A stretch of 64,000 nucleotides of DNA, taken from the NCBI RefSeq assembly GCF_902706295.1, contig NZ_CACSJJ010000007.1, forward strand, positions 62,001 to 126,000, read 5' to 3'. The notes under the pieces were generated by a model that was given only the letters and a program-made list of their open reading frames with translations, ran no database searches and was not told the DNA's origin. The DNA comes from Arthrobacter sp. 18067 (GTDB lineage Bacteria; Actinomycetota; Actinomycetes; Actinomycetales; Micrococcaceae). The translations under genes were made by a program, and so were the position numbers. Shown one piece after another: positions 25,113 to 33,005 of this stretch; the first letter of the stretch is position 1, and each line of letters opens with the position of its first letter.

Positions 25113-25468
25113 TGGCGAGCCGTCGAGTGATCCACAACCGTGTAATTGCTTCCCTACTGGTGACGGCTGCGATGTTTGGTGTTGTGGCTGTGGCCACCGC
25201 TGAGGCGCCGGTTCAGCGCGTGGGGGAGAGCTACGACTTTAGTCAGGTATGCCAGGAGGATGAGCCCTGCTGGGATTGCCGAACCATGGGCAATGGCATC
25301 TGCGGGCCAACTAAGCCTGCCACGGTCGAGGTAGCCACCTATGCGGAGGCGTACGAGTGGTGCGCTGCCCAGTACGTCGCTGATCTGAACGCGAGGACTG
25401 ACTGCCAGTGGGCGGCGTATCGAGACTTTGACGACGCCACCAACCCAAGAACTCACAAAAATATCTAA
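25112..25468 (+). CDS. Small exported cysteine-rich protein
   Basis: The 118-residue protein has an N-terminal signal segment (VIASLLVTAAMFGVVAVATA) with an A-x-A-like cleavage region near residue 30. The mature part has six cysteines (VCQEDEPCWDCRTMGNGICG and two later), suggesting disulfides outside the membrane. Its ATG overlaps the preceding TAA. It could act on the envelope or at the cell surface. No family is recognised. Confidence 0.68.
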   Translation: MASRRVIHNRVIASLLVTAAMFGVVAVATAEAPVQRVGESYDFSQVCQEDEPCWDCRTMGNGICGPTKPATVEVATYAEAYEWCAAQYVADLNARTDCQWAAYRDFDDATNPRTHKNI

Positions 25469-25477
25469 GGAGTAATC

Positions 25478-25852
25478 ATGGCTGCTGTTGTTGAGGCTGG
25501 CGCATTGTTGCGGGCCAACCTGAATCCTGACCTGCGTCCGCGGATCGCCGCAGACAACGTTGACGTTGAGCTGAGTGCCACCGGCGGGCTGCTGTTCATC
25601 AGGATCTACGAAATCATCGTAGAACCCGACCCGGAGCTTGTGCGCCATGGATACGGGCCTGTGGGTGACGAATCGACCGGTGACCGCCTGTTTGAGCTGT
25701 GTGTGCCGGCCCCATCGATGCGGCACGGTTATGCGGCCAGGTCTTTCAAGCACATTGATGCTTTGTTGTCCGAGCTGGCGCTCGAATCCTGGGTCGCTGA
25801 GATTGTCACGGATGCTGCGGCCATCGGTTTGCGGATGGTGGCGGACCGGTGA
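25478..25852 (+). CDS. Unknown early protein
   Basis: The 124-residue product starts at ATG 25478 after AAGGAG. It shows alternating strands (VDVELSATGGLLFIRIYEII) and a C-terminal helix (LESWVAEIVTDAAAIGLRMV). It overlaps the next gene by 4 bp (GTGA). No motif was recognised. Confidence 0.68.
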   Translation: MAAVVEAGALLRANLNPDLRPRIAADNVDVELSATGGLLFIRIYEIIVEPDPELVRHGYGPVGDESTGDRLFELCVPAPSMRHGYAARSFKHIDALLSELALESWVAEIVTDAAAIGLRMVADR

Positions 25853-26235
25853 GCCGCGCGACCTTGAAATGGGAAGTGGCAGTTACCGTCGATGTGGAGG
25901 TGACGGACAGGGCTACAGCCCTCACCTTGCTTGACGATGACCTGCGCGAGGCGGTGTTTGCTGCCGCATATGACACAGTCGCACCGGTACTGATTACCGT
26001 GACGCCGGTTCCCGAAGATCGGGAGTTTGAGGAGTCATTCACCGTAATCGGATTCTGGGATGAGGATGAGCCCGTAGTCACTGGCGTGATCACGGGCCAG
26101 CACCCTGTTGAAGGTGGGGATGGTGTCAGTGAACAAGGGCCTTGGGCTCTTTGGATTGACGCCGTCGATGCAGAGGCCGCTGCAACCTTTGCAATCGAGG
26201 AGATGCTGGAAACGCTCGGTGGTGGCGATGAGTAA
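25849..26235 (+). CDS. Unknown acidic early protein
   Basis: The 128-residue protein starts at GTG 25849, coupled to the previous gene by GTGA. It is rich in Asp/Glu and Val/Thr strands (WEVAVTVDVEVTDRATALTL) and ends with an amphipathic helix and GGGDE. High negative charge could mean DNA or RNA-binding-protein mimicry, but this is speculation. Confidence 0.66.
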   Translation: MSRATLKWEVAVTVDVEVTDRATALTLLDDDLREAVFAAAYDTVAPVLITVTPVPEDREFEESFTVIGFWDEDEPVVTGVITGQHPVEGGDGVSEQGPWALWIDAVDAEAAATFAIEEMLETLGGGDE

Positions 26236-26350
26236 GCACCGGTGTACCGCTTCCTGCTGGTCCTATATGGTCCGCTTTGGCGAGGACGAAAATACGGTCG
26301 ACTGCGATCCATTCGAGGCTCGCGCCGCCGCGGAACAGGACGACCAGTGA
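26228..26350 (+). CDS. 40-residue coupled small protein
   Basis: MSKHRCTASCWSYMVRFGED... begins at ATG 26228, eight bases before the previous stop, and ends in GTGA overlap with the next gene. It has a C-x3-C pair near the N-terminus. Overlap at both ends is the main evidence. Confidence 0.5.
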   Translation: MSKHRCTASCWSYMVRFGEDENTVDCDPFEARAAAEQDDQ

Positions 26351-26532
26351 CGCGGGATGAAGCGCTGGAGGTGGTCACCGACGCCGCGGTGAACTGGGCA
26401 ACTGAACTAACCACATACATTGCGCCGGCATCCGAAGACTTTAATGATCCGGAGTCCGCTGAACAGCAGCGACGTCAGGCGAGCCAAATTCGACAAGCAA
26501 TAGGAGTACTGAGCAATGCCATTGACGACTGA
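26347..26532 (+). CDS. 61-residue helical early protein
   Basis: It starts at GTG 26347, coupled by GTGA to the 40-residue frame (MTRDEALEVVTDAAVNWATE). The product is a helical, Gln/Arg-rich small protein. An in-frame upstream extension to 26242 is rejected because it is Arg-rich shadow sequence of the neighbouring frame. It overlaps the next gene by 17 bp. Function is unknown. Confidence 0.58.
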   Translation: MTRDEALEVVTDAAVNWATELTTYIAPASEDFNDPESAEQQRRQASQIRQAIGVLSNAIDD

Positions 26533-26812
26533 GGGCTTCACGGAACCTGACAACGATGACCGCGCGGATTTCGCGGAGGAGGCGCTGACGGTTTACATGA
26601 AGCGCACTGGCAGCGACAGCGACACGGCTATCCGTGACCTCATTGGCGACCTGGGCCACCTCTTTGATCGTGAGGTGAAATTTACCGCCGGGCACGACTT
26701 CCAGCTCGAAGTTGAGTGGGCCTTCGGCACTTACATGGAGGAGCGCCACGAGGAAGCTAACAACCTGCCGCCGCTGGGCGCCGACTTCACCTACAGCCTG
26801 GTTCAGCATTGA
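26516..26812 (+). CDS. Unknown early protein
   Basis: The 98-residue acidic protein starts at ATG 26516, inside the end of the preceding gene, with AGGAG at 26504. It is predicted mixed helical (TVYMKRTGSDSDTAIRDLIG) with a strand pair (EVKFTAGHDFQLEVEWAFG). It ends the first coupled run, and a conserved motif follows 44 bp later. No family is recognised. Confidence 0.66.
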   Translation: MPLTTEGFTEPDNDDRADFAEEALTVYMKRTGSDSDTAIRDLIGDLGHLFDREVKFTAGHDFQLEVEWAFGTYMEERHEEANNLPPLGADFTYSLVQH

Positions 26813-26855
26813 GCGCTGGCACGGTACGCAACTAATACACAACTTGACCATCCAT

Positions 26856-26884
26856 GCGCCGATGGTCTAACGTTTATATACGAA
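26856..26884 (+). promoter_or_regulatory. Early-region palindromic motif, copy 3
   Basis: GCGCCGATGGTCTAACG followed by TTTATATACG, 13 bp upstream of the TTG start at 26897. TTGACC lies just before it at 26843. Confidence 0.65.
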
Positions 26885-26896
26885 AGAGGCAAGCAT

Positions 26897-27268
26897 TTGG
26901 TCACCAAGATTTCTGAGGAATCCCTGCTCGACATGTTGGACGCTGCGGGCTACGGCATTAGTTATTGGGCCGTCGAAGCGGTCATTGACGAGGAGGCCCG
27001 CACCTACACGGTCACACCAGAAGAACACCCGACAGAGGACCGTGCGCCGGAACCGATAGTGATCCCGTTCGACAGCATCATCGGGGCGTTCTGGACGATC
27101 AGCGATCCGGACGCCGAAGTGAAGCACCTGTCCCGACTGACCCAGTCCTACGTAAACCAGGCAGTCGTGGATGGTGAGGACGGCGACATTGACGCCGGCC
27201 ACATCGATGCCCACGCGGCAGACCAGATCATCCAGGTGGCCGCATTCGGGGAGGTGGTGTTCGGATGA
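26897..27268 (+). CDS. Unknown early protein
   Basis: The 123-residue product starts at TTG 26897 with AAAGAGG upstream (MVTKISEESLLDMLDAAGYG). It has an N-terminal helix, a strand-rich centre and a C-terminal VDGEDGDIDAGHIDAHAADQ segment. The stop overlaps a 25-codon frame. No function is recognised. Confidence 0.66.
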   Translation: MVTKISEESLLDMLDAAGYGISYWAVEAVIDEEARTYTVTPEEHPTEDRAPEPIVIPFDSIIGAFWTISDPDAEVKHLSRLTQSYVNQAVVDGEDGDIDAGHIDAHAADQIIQVAAFGEVVFG

Positions 27269-27342
27269 CGCGGAACAAGATTAGGAACCTTGTCGAAGGC
27301 CCGATGATCTACCCGCTGCCACAAGGAATCACTTTGTTGTAG
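27265..27342 (+). CDS. 25-residue coupled micro-ORF
   Basis: ATG 27265 overlaps the previous stop (ATGA) and reads MTRNKIRNLVEGPMIYPLPQ before ending GITLL. The coupled start is the only support. It could be a leader peptide for the structured RNA that follows. Confidence 0.35.
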   Translation: MTRNKIRNLVEGPMIYPLPQGITLL

Positions 27343-27521
27343 CGATGCAGTGAAACGGGGGGCGTCAAGGCATCGCGATAAAAACTAAGCCAGCTAACGC
27401 TGGCGACCCAGCTGGTTGCTGAGAGACGGGTTCGATTCCCGTCATGGGTACTGGGTGGCGGTCTGGAAACCGTGTGGGGAACTAATGAACCGGACATTGC
27501 GAACCGGGGTCCACCGTACCG
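27342..27521 (+). ncRNA. Structured leader with tRNA-like 3' half, upstream of the clamp gene
   Basis: Consecutive stems are visible: GCGATGC/GCATCGC (27342-27377), GCCAGC-TAAC-GCTGGC (27389-27404), and a perfect tRNA T-arm ACGGG-TTCGATT-CCCGT followed by CATGGGTA. Then GGTAC-TG-GGTGG can pair with CCACC-GTACC near 27512-27521, around CGGT-CTGGAA-ACCG. No matching 5' tRNA half is found for the T-arm. It may be a degraded tRNA, a tRNA mimic or a regulatory leader. Confidence 0.42.
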
Positions 27522-27559
27522 ACCACCCTGCCAATCAAGCACTATCGAAGGAGACATCA

Positions 27560-28717
27560 ATGTCCACTGCAGTACTCACAGCGAACGCGACTGCCACGGC
27601 AACCGGCCAGGAGTGGTTGGACGCTCTCGCCAACGTATCCCCGGCTGTCAGCGCGAAACCGCCTGTGCCGATCCTTGCCTTCGTGAAGGTATTCACCGAG
27701 CGTGGGCAGCTCCGCATGCAAGCCACCGACTACGCAACGTCCGCTGATGTGCGAGTGACGCGTCATCCGGGCGAGGTGAAGCCGTTCCTCATCCCGCACA
27801 AGTGGGCTGTGACCACTCTCAAGCCGGTGCTGGGCAAGAACAAGAGCACCTGGGTGACCATCCGTCAGAACGGCGACAAGGTTGAGCTGCTTTGTGACGG
27901 CTACGAGATTCCCGTTGACGCCGCTCCTGTAACCGAATACCCGGATCTGCCGGTTGCGCCTAACCCTTCGGCCCTGCTTGATGCGGAGAAGTTCTCCACG
28001 GCCATGGCCGGTGTTGCGGTCACGGCGTCGACAGATGACACGCTCCCCATCCTGGCTGGCGTCCGGCTTGAGTTCACTCTGAATGAGGTAGTCATGCTCG
28101 CCACAGACCGCTACCGCCTGGCATCCGATGCTGTTGGGGGCTCCTTCTCCGAGGAGTTCACGGTCCTTGTCGGCGCCAAGACGTGGGCCAAGGTTGCGAA
28201 GCAGCTTTCCAAGGGACTCGTTGGCTTCTCGTACGACGGCGACCGTACACTGCATGTCCGCTCTGGCGACAACGTGTACTCGATCTTGGGGCTTGACGGG
28301 GACTACCCGAAGATTCGCTCCCTGTTTGGGCAGTCCAGCGAAACCATCGCTGTAATGAATCGGGCCAAGCTGCTCGAAACTGTGACCGTGGCATCCAAGC
28401 TGGCCGAGCGGAACAATCCGATCGTCATCAGGCTCAAGGAGGGTGGTGTCATGGTGACGGCGGACCCTGAAGCTAAGTCGCCGCTAGTCCCGACCGAGTA
28501 CGACCGCGTCTTCGGTGAGAGCGATGAGCGGGTTCTCGCCTACAACCCCGGCTACCTGCTGGACATGCTGAAAGCGATCACAACGGACACGGTCCGCCTA
28601 TCCCAGCCCGCCGGCCCGAAACCTGGCACATGGACTGCCGGTGACGAGTCGGCTGAATCGGACCTGGCGTACCGCCACATGATCATGCCCGTACGCCTTC
28701 CCAGCGAGAACAAGTAG
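27560..28717 (+). CDS. dnaN-like: DNA polymerase III beta subunit (sliding clamp) homologue
   Basis: The 385-residue product starts at ATG 27560 with GAAGGAG upstream. Domain 2 shows the clamp hallmark DDTLPILAGVRLEF and VVMLATDRYRLASD, and the C-terminus carries YRHMIMPVRLPSENK, close to the conserved MPVRL end of bacterial clamps. A phage clamp would tether a polymerase to its own DNA. No polymerase or helicase gene is in the window, so it may recruit host DnaE. Confidence 0.9.
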   Translation: MSTAVLTANATATATGQEWLDALANVSPAVSAKPPVPILAFVKVFTERGQLRMQATDYATSADVRVTRHPGEVKPFLIPHKWAVTTLKPVLGKNKSTWVTIRQNGDKVELLCDGYEIPVDAAPVTEYPDLPVAPNPSALLDAEKFSTAMAGVAVTASTDDTLPILAGVRLEFTLNEVVMLATDRYRLASDAVGGSFSEEFTVLVGAKTWAKVAKQLSKGLVGFSYDGDRTLHVRSGDNVYSILGLDGDYPKIRSLFGQSSETIAVMNRAKLLETVTVASKLAERNNPIVIRLKEGGVMVTADPEAKSPLVPTEYDRVFGESDERVLAYNPGYLLDMLKAITTDTVRLSQPAGPKPGTWTAGDESAESDLAYRHMIMPVRLPSENK

Positions 28718-28727
28718 AGGAGGAGCC

Positions 28728-29069
28728 ATGACTGCTGAACCACTCGGCGTGTGGGCCTGCAACCCGAATGGCCTTTCTGACGGTGACGGTGAGTTCTTGT
28801 ACGAGGGGCATCTCGACGGTGAGTGGATCACCGTCGTCACCTACATGGGGGAGTCGGACGGCAAGCCGGTCGTCCAGCTGGATACGGGTGGGGATGTGGA
28901 CTTCCGCATCAACGTCAACGATGCACCCATCTGGGATCAATCAGCTGAGGAGAAGTCGGTAGCCGACTTCATCAAAGCCGCCCTGGCGGACGGCAGCAAT
29001 GACGCCATGTTTGAAGCGGTGTGCAACATCGCCAACCTTTACCAAATCGAACTACCGGAGGAAATCTGA
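28728..29069 (+). CDS. Unknown protein between clamp and RtcB
   Basis: The 113-residue acidic protein starts at ATG 28728 after AGGAGG. The first half is strand-rich (GEWITVVTYMGESDGKPVVQ) and the second half helical (KSVADFIKAALADGSNDAMF). Its TGA shares a base with the RtcB start codon, so the two are translationally coupled. No motif is recognised. Confidence 0.68.
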   Translation: MTAEPLGVWACNPNGLSDGDGEFLYEGHLDGEWITVVTYMGESDGKPVVQLDTGGDVDFRINVNDAPIWDQSAEEKSVADFIKAALADGSNDAMFEAVCNIANLYQIELPEEI

Positions 29070-30244
29070 TGCCCGAACACTTGATCCCTAAGCTGGTCAA
29101 CTACGCGTCCATCCTGGGCGACAACACACGTGAGCAAGCCATCATGACTGCGGGCATGCCTTTCATCCACCCGCACTTGGCGCTCATGCCGGACGCGCAC
29201 CTTGGGAAGGGAGCAACGGTTGGGTCCGTGATTCCGACGCTGGGTGCCATCATGCCGGCGGCCGTTGGTGTGGACATTGGCTGCGGCATGGATGCCATGC
29301 ACACCGGCCTCAACGTGACCGATCTGGAGGGGCTGGACCGCGCGAAGCTGCGCCGGGTAATCGAGGAAGCGATCCCGCTCTCGGCAGGCAAGTACAACCG
29401 CACCATGACGCCGTCCGCCGAGTTCGCAGTGGAGTGGCTGGAGGAGACTGCCCGCGAACTGGGAGTCAACCCTGATGGTTACGCTGCCAACTGGCGGCTG
29501 CAACTGGGCTCGCTAGGGTCCGGCAACCACTTCATCGAGGTGTCGCTGGATCAGAATGACGACGTCTGGCTGTTCCTGCACTCGGGCAGCCGAGGGGTGG
29601 GCAACAAGATCGCCCAGCACCACATCAAGGTAGCGCAGGACTATTGCGCCCAGCACTTCATCAACCTGCCGCACCGTGACCTCGCCTACCTGGTCGAAGG
29701 GAGCGAGGAGTTCCAGCGCTACATCAATGACCTCAAGTGGGCGCAAGAATTTGCCCGTTTCAATCGCAAGGAAATGATGACCCGGGTTGTCCTTGCCTTC
29801 AATGATTGGGCAGGCGTGGACTCCACCGGATCGAAGCGCTACGTGACCTGCCATCACAACTACACGGAGCAGGAACGTCACTTCGGAAAGGACGTGTGGC
29901 TGTCGAGGAAAGGTGCGATCGACGCATCCGAGGGTGCCTGGGGGCTGATCCCCGGCTCGATGGGCGACAAGTCCTACGTCGTGGTCGGTAAGGGGTCCAA
30001 ACTGTCCCTCAACTCGGCACCTCACGGCGCCGGCCGCGAACACTCCCGCAGTGCAGCCCGCAAGCTGTTCACGCAGGACGACCTCCGGGACCGCATGGCC
30101 GGTATCGAGTACAAGGACTCAGCTGAGTTCATTGACGAGCACCCCGCGGCCTACAAACCGATCGATCAAGTGATGGAGGACGCGGAGTCCCTGGTCGAAA
30201 TCAAGTACACGCTCCGCCAGATCATCAACGTGAAGGGAGACTAG
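29069..30244 (+). CDS. rtcB: RNA ligase RtcB (3'-phosphate/2',3'-cyclic phosphate splicing ligase)
   Basis: The 391-residue protein has every RtcB motif in order: DAHLGKG (42-48), DIGCGM with metal ligands Asp69 and Cys72, GSLGSGNHFIE with His154, LHSGSRG with His171, CHHNY (His262), SRKGAI, PGSMG and APHGAGR with the guanylylated His319. RtcB joins 2',3'-cyclic-phosphate or 3'-phosphate RNA ends to 5'-OH ends using GTP and manganese, for example repairing cleaved tRNA. It is coupled to the preceding gene and followed after 2 bp by a PNK-type phosphatase. The catalytic set is intact. Confidence 0.96.
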   Translation: MPEHLIPKLVNYASILGDNTREQAIMTAGMPFIHPHLALMPDAHLGKGATVGSVIPTLGAIMPAAVGVDIGCGMDAMHTGLNVTDLEGLDRAKLRRVIEEAIPLSAGKYNRTMTPSAEFAVEWLEETARELGVNPDGYAANWRLQLGSLGSGNHFIEVSLDQNDDVWLFLHSGSRGVGNKIAQHHIKVAQDYCAQHFINLPHRDLAYLVEGSEEFQRYINDLKWAQEFARFNRKEMMTRVVLAFNDWAGVDSTGSKRYVTCHHNYTEQERHFGKDVWLSRKGAIDASEGAWGLIPGSMGDKSYVVVGKGSKLSLNSAPHGAGREHSRSAARKLFTQDDLRDRMAGIEYKDSAEFIDEHPAAYKPIDQVMEDAESLVEIKYTLRQIINVKGD

Positions 30245-30246
30245 CC

Positions 30247-30747
30247 GTGACCGACAAGCCCACTGCGATCATTTTCGACATGGACGGCACCCTCTGCGAC
30301 GTCCGATCAATCCGGCACCTAGTGATCAAAAACCACCCAGATAACCCGGGCTACAGGGACTTCGACCGCTTCCACGAGCTTTCGGTCGACTGCCCACCCA
30401 ACCTGAACGTCCTGGCCGCGGCAAACGAGGCACACGCTCAGGGTCACAAGGTCATCATCGTGACAGCCCGCCAAGAGAAGTACAGGCAACTCACCAAATG
30501 GTGGATGCTGCTCAATGGGGTGCCGTTCGACCAGCAGCTGCACCGCAAAACCGGTGACGGGCGTCCCGACCGTGTGGTGAAGCAAGAGATTCTGGCCGGT
30601 CTGCGCCAGCACTACAACATCATCCACGCTTGGGACGACAACCCGAATGTGCTTGCGCTCTGGGCCGAGGAAGGCATCGAAACCACTGTGGTTGAGGGCT
30701 GGTTCGAGGATGCGCCTCAGGCCGTGCAGGAGGCAGTCGCCGTCTAA
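30247..30747 (+). CDS. HAD phosphatase like the 3'-phosphatase domain of T4 polynucleotide kinase
   Basis: The 166-residue product starts at GTG 30247, two bases after the RtcB stop. HAD motifs are clear: IIFDMDGTLCDVR (Asp11, Asp13), IIVTARQEKYR, a Lys in VVKQEIL and AWDDNPNV (Asp130-131). The segment DFDRFHELSVDCPPN and the GDGRPDRVVK stretch resemble the PseT phosphatase domain, not generic HAD enzymes. This domain removes 3'-phosphate or 2',3'-cyclic phosphate from RNA. The kinase half of PNK is absent. Its position implies joint work with RtcB. Confidence 0.85.
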   Translation: MTDKPTAIIFDMDGTLCDVRSIRHLVIKNHPDNPGYRDFDRFHELSVDCPPNLNVLAAANEAHAQGHKVIIVTARQEKYRQLTKWWMLLNGVPFDQQLHRKTGDGRPDRVVKQEILAGLRQHYNIIHAWDDNPNVLALWAEEGIETTVVEGWFEDAPQAVQEAVAV

Positions 30748-30765
30748 ACGACTTTACTTTCATGA

Positions 30766-30792
30766 CATGATGGTCTAACGTATATAAACGAA
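30766..30792 (+). promoter_or_regulatory. Early-region palindromic motif, copy 4
   Basis: CATGATGGTCTAACG followed by TATATAAACGAAC, 24 bp upstream of ATG 30817. Confidence 0.66.
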
Positions 30793-30816
30793 CAAGCAAA
30801 CAATTTAGGAGCAACA

Positions 30817-31191
30817 ATGGGTTTCATGAACGCCTTGGACGTCGACGCGCAGGAGTTGACCGACGCGGTGGACCGCAATTCGCGGGAAGTCATCGAGTAC
30901 TTCATTCAGCATGGCCGCGAGCGGTCACGCGACGAACTTGAGCGATACCGGCAAGCCAGCCTCTTTGAGGCGCTGACTCGACAGGGCTGGGTACCGCCCA
31001 CCCTGGCGCAGCTGGCCACCACTCGTATCCGCGAGGTGATGAACGGCGAAGCCAACTCGATCGCGGAGTCGCTGTGCAACGCGATTGAACTGCTTGCACC
31101 CGAGCCGGAGGAAATCGTCGTTGACGACCGCGGGGCGGAACCGCTGGCCGAATGGGAGCGCGAACTCCTGGAATCGGCGGCCGCAGAATGA
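30817..31191 (+). CDS. Unknown helical early protein
   Basis: The 124-residue product has AGGAG upstream. It is almost wholly helical and charged (REVIEYFIQHGRERSRDELE) with an acidic C-terminus. It overlaps the wHTH gene by 4 bp (ATGA), so the two may work together. No family is recognised. Confidence 0.68.
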   Translation: MGFMNALDVDAQELTDAVDRNSREVIEYFIQHGRERSRDELERYRQASLFEALTRQGWVPPTLAQLATTRIREVMNGEANSIAESLCNAIELLAPEPEEIVVDDRGAEPLAEWERELLESAAAE

Positions 31192-31376
31192 GCCAGCGCG
31201 AAAAGATCCTGCAACTGCTGAAGGCGGGACCCGCCACTAATCAGCAGCTCAATAAGGTCTGCTACCGATACGGCGCCCGCATCCATGAACTCCGGAACGC
31301 CGGCCACAACATAATCTCCGAGCAGATCGACCGCGGCCTCTGGCAGTTCCGACTGGAGGCGCAAAGCAGGGGCTGA
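31188..31376 (+). CDS. Small winged-helix DNA-binding protein
   Basis: The 62-residue protein is one HTH: REKILQLLKAGPATNQQLNK then VCYRYGARIHELRNAGHNII, with a short wing. The RYGARIHELR phrase is common in phage wHTH proteins. It may be an early regulator, and the conserved palindromic motif follows within 10 bp of its stop. DNA binding is inferred from the fold. Confidence 0.72.
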   Translation: MSQREKILQLLKAGPATNQQLNKVCYRYGARIHELRNAGHNIISEQIDRGLWQFRLEAQSRG

Positions 31377-31380
31377 GTCA

Positions 31381-31408
31381 CGCCCCGATGGTTTAACGTT
31401 TACAAACA
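31381..31408 (+). promoter_or_regulatory. Early-region palindromic motif, copy 5
   Basis: CGCCCCGATGGTTTAACG followed by TTTACAAACAATT. The gene start (31469) is 60 bp away. A hairpin ACGGTCC-TGCGAT-GGGCCGT lies between (31418-31437). Confidence 0.64.
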
Positions 31409-31468
31409 ATTGGCGAGACGGTCCTGCGATGGGCCGTTCCGCTTCTACCTAAGGATTACTGAAAACAC

Positions 31469-31786
31469 ATGTACTACCCCGCCAACAAGCTCGACTCCCG
31501 CAACATCGGCTCCGTCGTAGCATTCCGAAACGACGGCATGAAGGTGCACGGCATCTTGGAGCTGATGGAAACGAATGCCGAGTCCGTCGAACTCACCCTG
31601 CAGGGCTCCGACGAAACCTTCCTCCTCGAACCAGCCGACCAGGTCAACGTCATCCTCACATCCGAAGCCGCCTACGCTCTGCACTCCAAGAACGCCCTGG
31701 AGTCGATCAGGGACATGCTTTCAGAAGCGTTGCCCCTCATCCCCAAAACCGAAACTCCCGCCGTCCTGCAGCTGGTAGCTGCATGA
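31469..31786 (+). CDS. Unknown early protein
   Basis: The 105-residue product has an SH3-like strand pattern at its start (NIGSVVAFRNDGMKVHGILE) and a C-terminal helix (ALESIRDMLSEALPLI). The AAGGA upstream is 13 bases from the ATG, longer than usual. It overlaps the next gene by 4 bp. Function is unknown. Confidence 0.66.
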   Translation: MYYPANKLDSRNIGSVVAFRNDGMKVHGILELMETNAESVELTLQGSDETFLLEPADQVNVILTSEAAYALHSKNALESIRDMLSEALPLIPKTETPAVLQLVAA

Positions 31787-32202
31787 CTGCTGTGTTGGTG
31801 CTCCCGGAACCGGTTGAGCCCACCAAAGAAAACATCGCCGCCGGCACTGCACCCATCTGGATTACGCCGCCAACCATCCTTGAGGCTCTGGCTGACGTGG
31901 TCGCCGGGCATCCGTCCGACCATGCGAACCCAGATCGGCACAACTCGAACCAGATCAGTGGCCTGACCGCGCATGTTGCCCGCGAGTTCGGATTCACGTG
32001 GCCGGAGCTGGCCGCAACAAAAGACCTCGTTTACGACCTGGACTGGACGGTCGACAACAGCTCCCGCACCTGGTTCAGCCATGACGCGCTCCTGTACTGG
32101 GAGTGCCTTGACGACCTCTCCAACCTGGGCTGGACGTGGGGAGCGATCCTCGACCACCTACAGCAGGCGTGGATCAACGAAAACTCTGACGCACCGTTCT
32201 AA
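31783..32202 (+). CDS. Unknown early protein
   Basis: The 139-residue product is coupled by ATGA. It is helical and Trp-rich (WTWGAILDHLQQAWINENSD) with a proline-rich N-terminus. No membrane segment or metal motif is seen. The spacing to the next gene is 21 bp with AAAGGA. Confidence 0.66.
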   Translation: MTAVLVLPEPVEPTKENIAAGTAPIWITPPTILEALADVVAGHPSDHANPDRHNSNQISGLTAHVAREFGFTWPELAATKDLVYDLDWTVDNSSRTWFSHDALLYWECLDDLSNLGWTWGAILDHLQQAWINENSDAPF

Positions 32203-32223
32203 CCGGTGCACTGAAAGGAAGCC

Positions 32224-32652
32224 ATGACGACATTCACTGAACGAAACGACCTTGAAGGCACACTCCAGGTCGACGTCGAGGGGGATGCGACAACGCTGTT
32301 TGTCGAAGACCGCAACGACAGTGCCTCGTTCTACGCGGACAACTTCGACTTGCCGCTCATTGCACTCGCCATCATCGGTGAGGATCAGGTGACGGACGGC
32401 GAACAGATGACGGTCAGCATGTTGCCGGACACCTCCGACGAGGTCCTTGTGGACCTGGCGCGCGCTGCTCTCCGAACCCTCAAGGATCGCCGGGAAGCCG
32501 CGGCCGCGGAGGAAAGGGCGCGCAAGATCGCGATCCTCGACCTTGAGGCCACGCTCGGTGGGCCGGAATCTCCGAACCTCACCCTGACCAAGCCGATCGC
32601 TGAGCAGCTGTACAACCTCGGCCTGCGGGCCAAGAACGAGGTGACGGCCTAA
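32224..32652 (+). CDS. Unknown early protein with C-terminal helix
   Basis: The 142-residue product has a strand-rich first half (LQVDVEGDATTLFVEDRNDS) and a charged coiled-coil-like helix (LKDRREAAAAEERARKIAIL). It overlaps the membrane protein gene by 1 bp. No family is recognised. Confidence 0.66.
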   Translation: MTTFTERNDLEGTLQVDVEGDATTLFVEDRNDSASFYADNFDLPLIALAIIGEDQVTDGEQMTVSMLPDTSDEVLVDLARAALRTLKDRREAAAAEERARKIAILDLEATLGGPESPNLTLTKPIAEQLYNLGLRAKNEVTA

Positions 32653-33005
32653 TGGCGCGCAACAGCTTTGGTGAGAAGGTAACTGCTGGCGCGGTGCTGC
32701 TCGGCCTCCTAGGCGTAGTGGTGGGATATGGCGGATTGTCGGCCTCCTGGTACTCGACCAAGAACGAGGCCCGCTGCACCGTCCAGTCAAAGACGGCAAC
32801 AAGCACAAAGCAGGGCACGGACTACCGTGTCTTCACTGAGCAGTGCGGCGTCATGCAGATTCAGGACGACGTTCTGCTGGGCCGCTTCAACTCTGCCGAT
32901 GAGTACGGCAAACTGCGCGAAGGCACGGACTACACGTTCAAGACGGTGGGCTGGCGCAACGGCTTCTTCTCCATGTTCCCGAATGTGGTGGAGGTGACCA
33001 GATGA
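32652..33005 (+). CDS. Single-pass membrane protein of actinophage type
   Basis: The 117-residue protein has one transmembrane segment at ~11-32 (AGAVLLGLLGVVVGYGGLSA). An exported domain follows with two cysteines (ARCTVQSKT and TEQCGVMQIQDD) and the ending YTFKTVGWRNGFFSMFPNVV. I have seen this arrangement in many actinophage membrane proteins of unknown role. It overlaps both neighbours. Confidence 0.7.
   Translation: MARNSFGEKVTAGAVLLGLLGVVVGYGGLSASWYSTKNEARCTVQSKTATSTKQGTDYRVFTEQCGVMQIQDDVLLGRFNSADEYGKLREGTDYTFKTVGWRNGFFSMFPNVVEVTR

Noticed and set aside
30247..30747. Reading the HAD gene as a generic phosphoglycolate-type phosphatase
   Set aside because: No cap domain, and the DFDRFHELSVDCPPN and GDGRPD segments match the PNK phosphatase group better.
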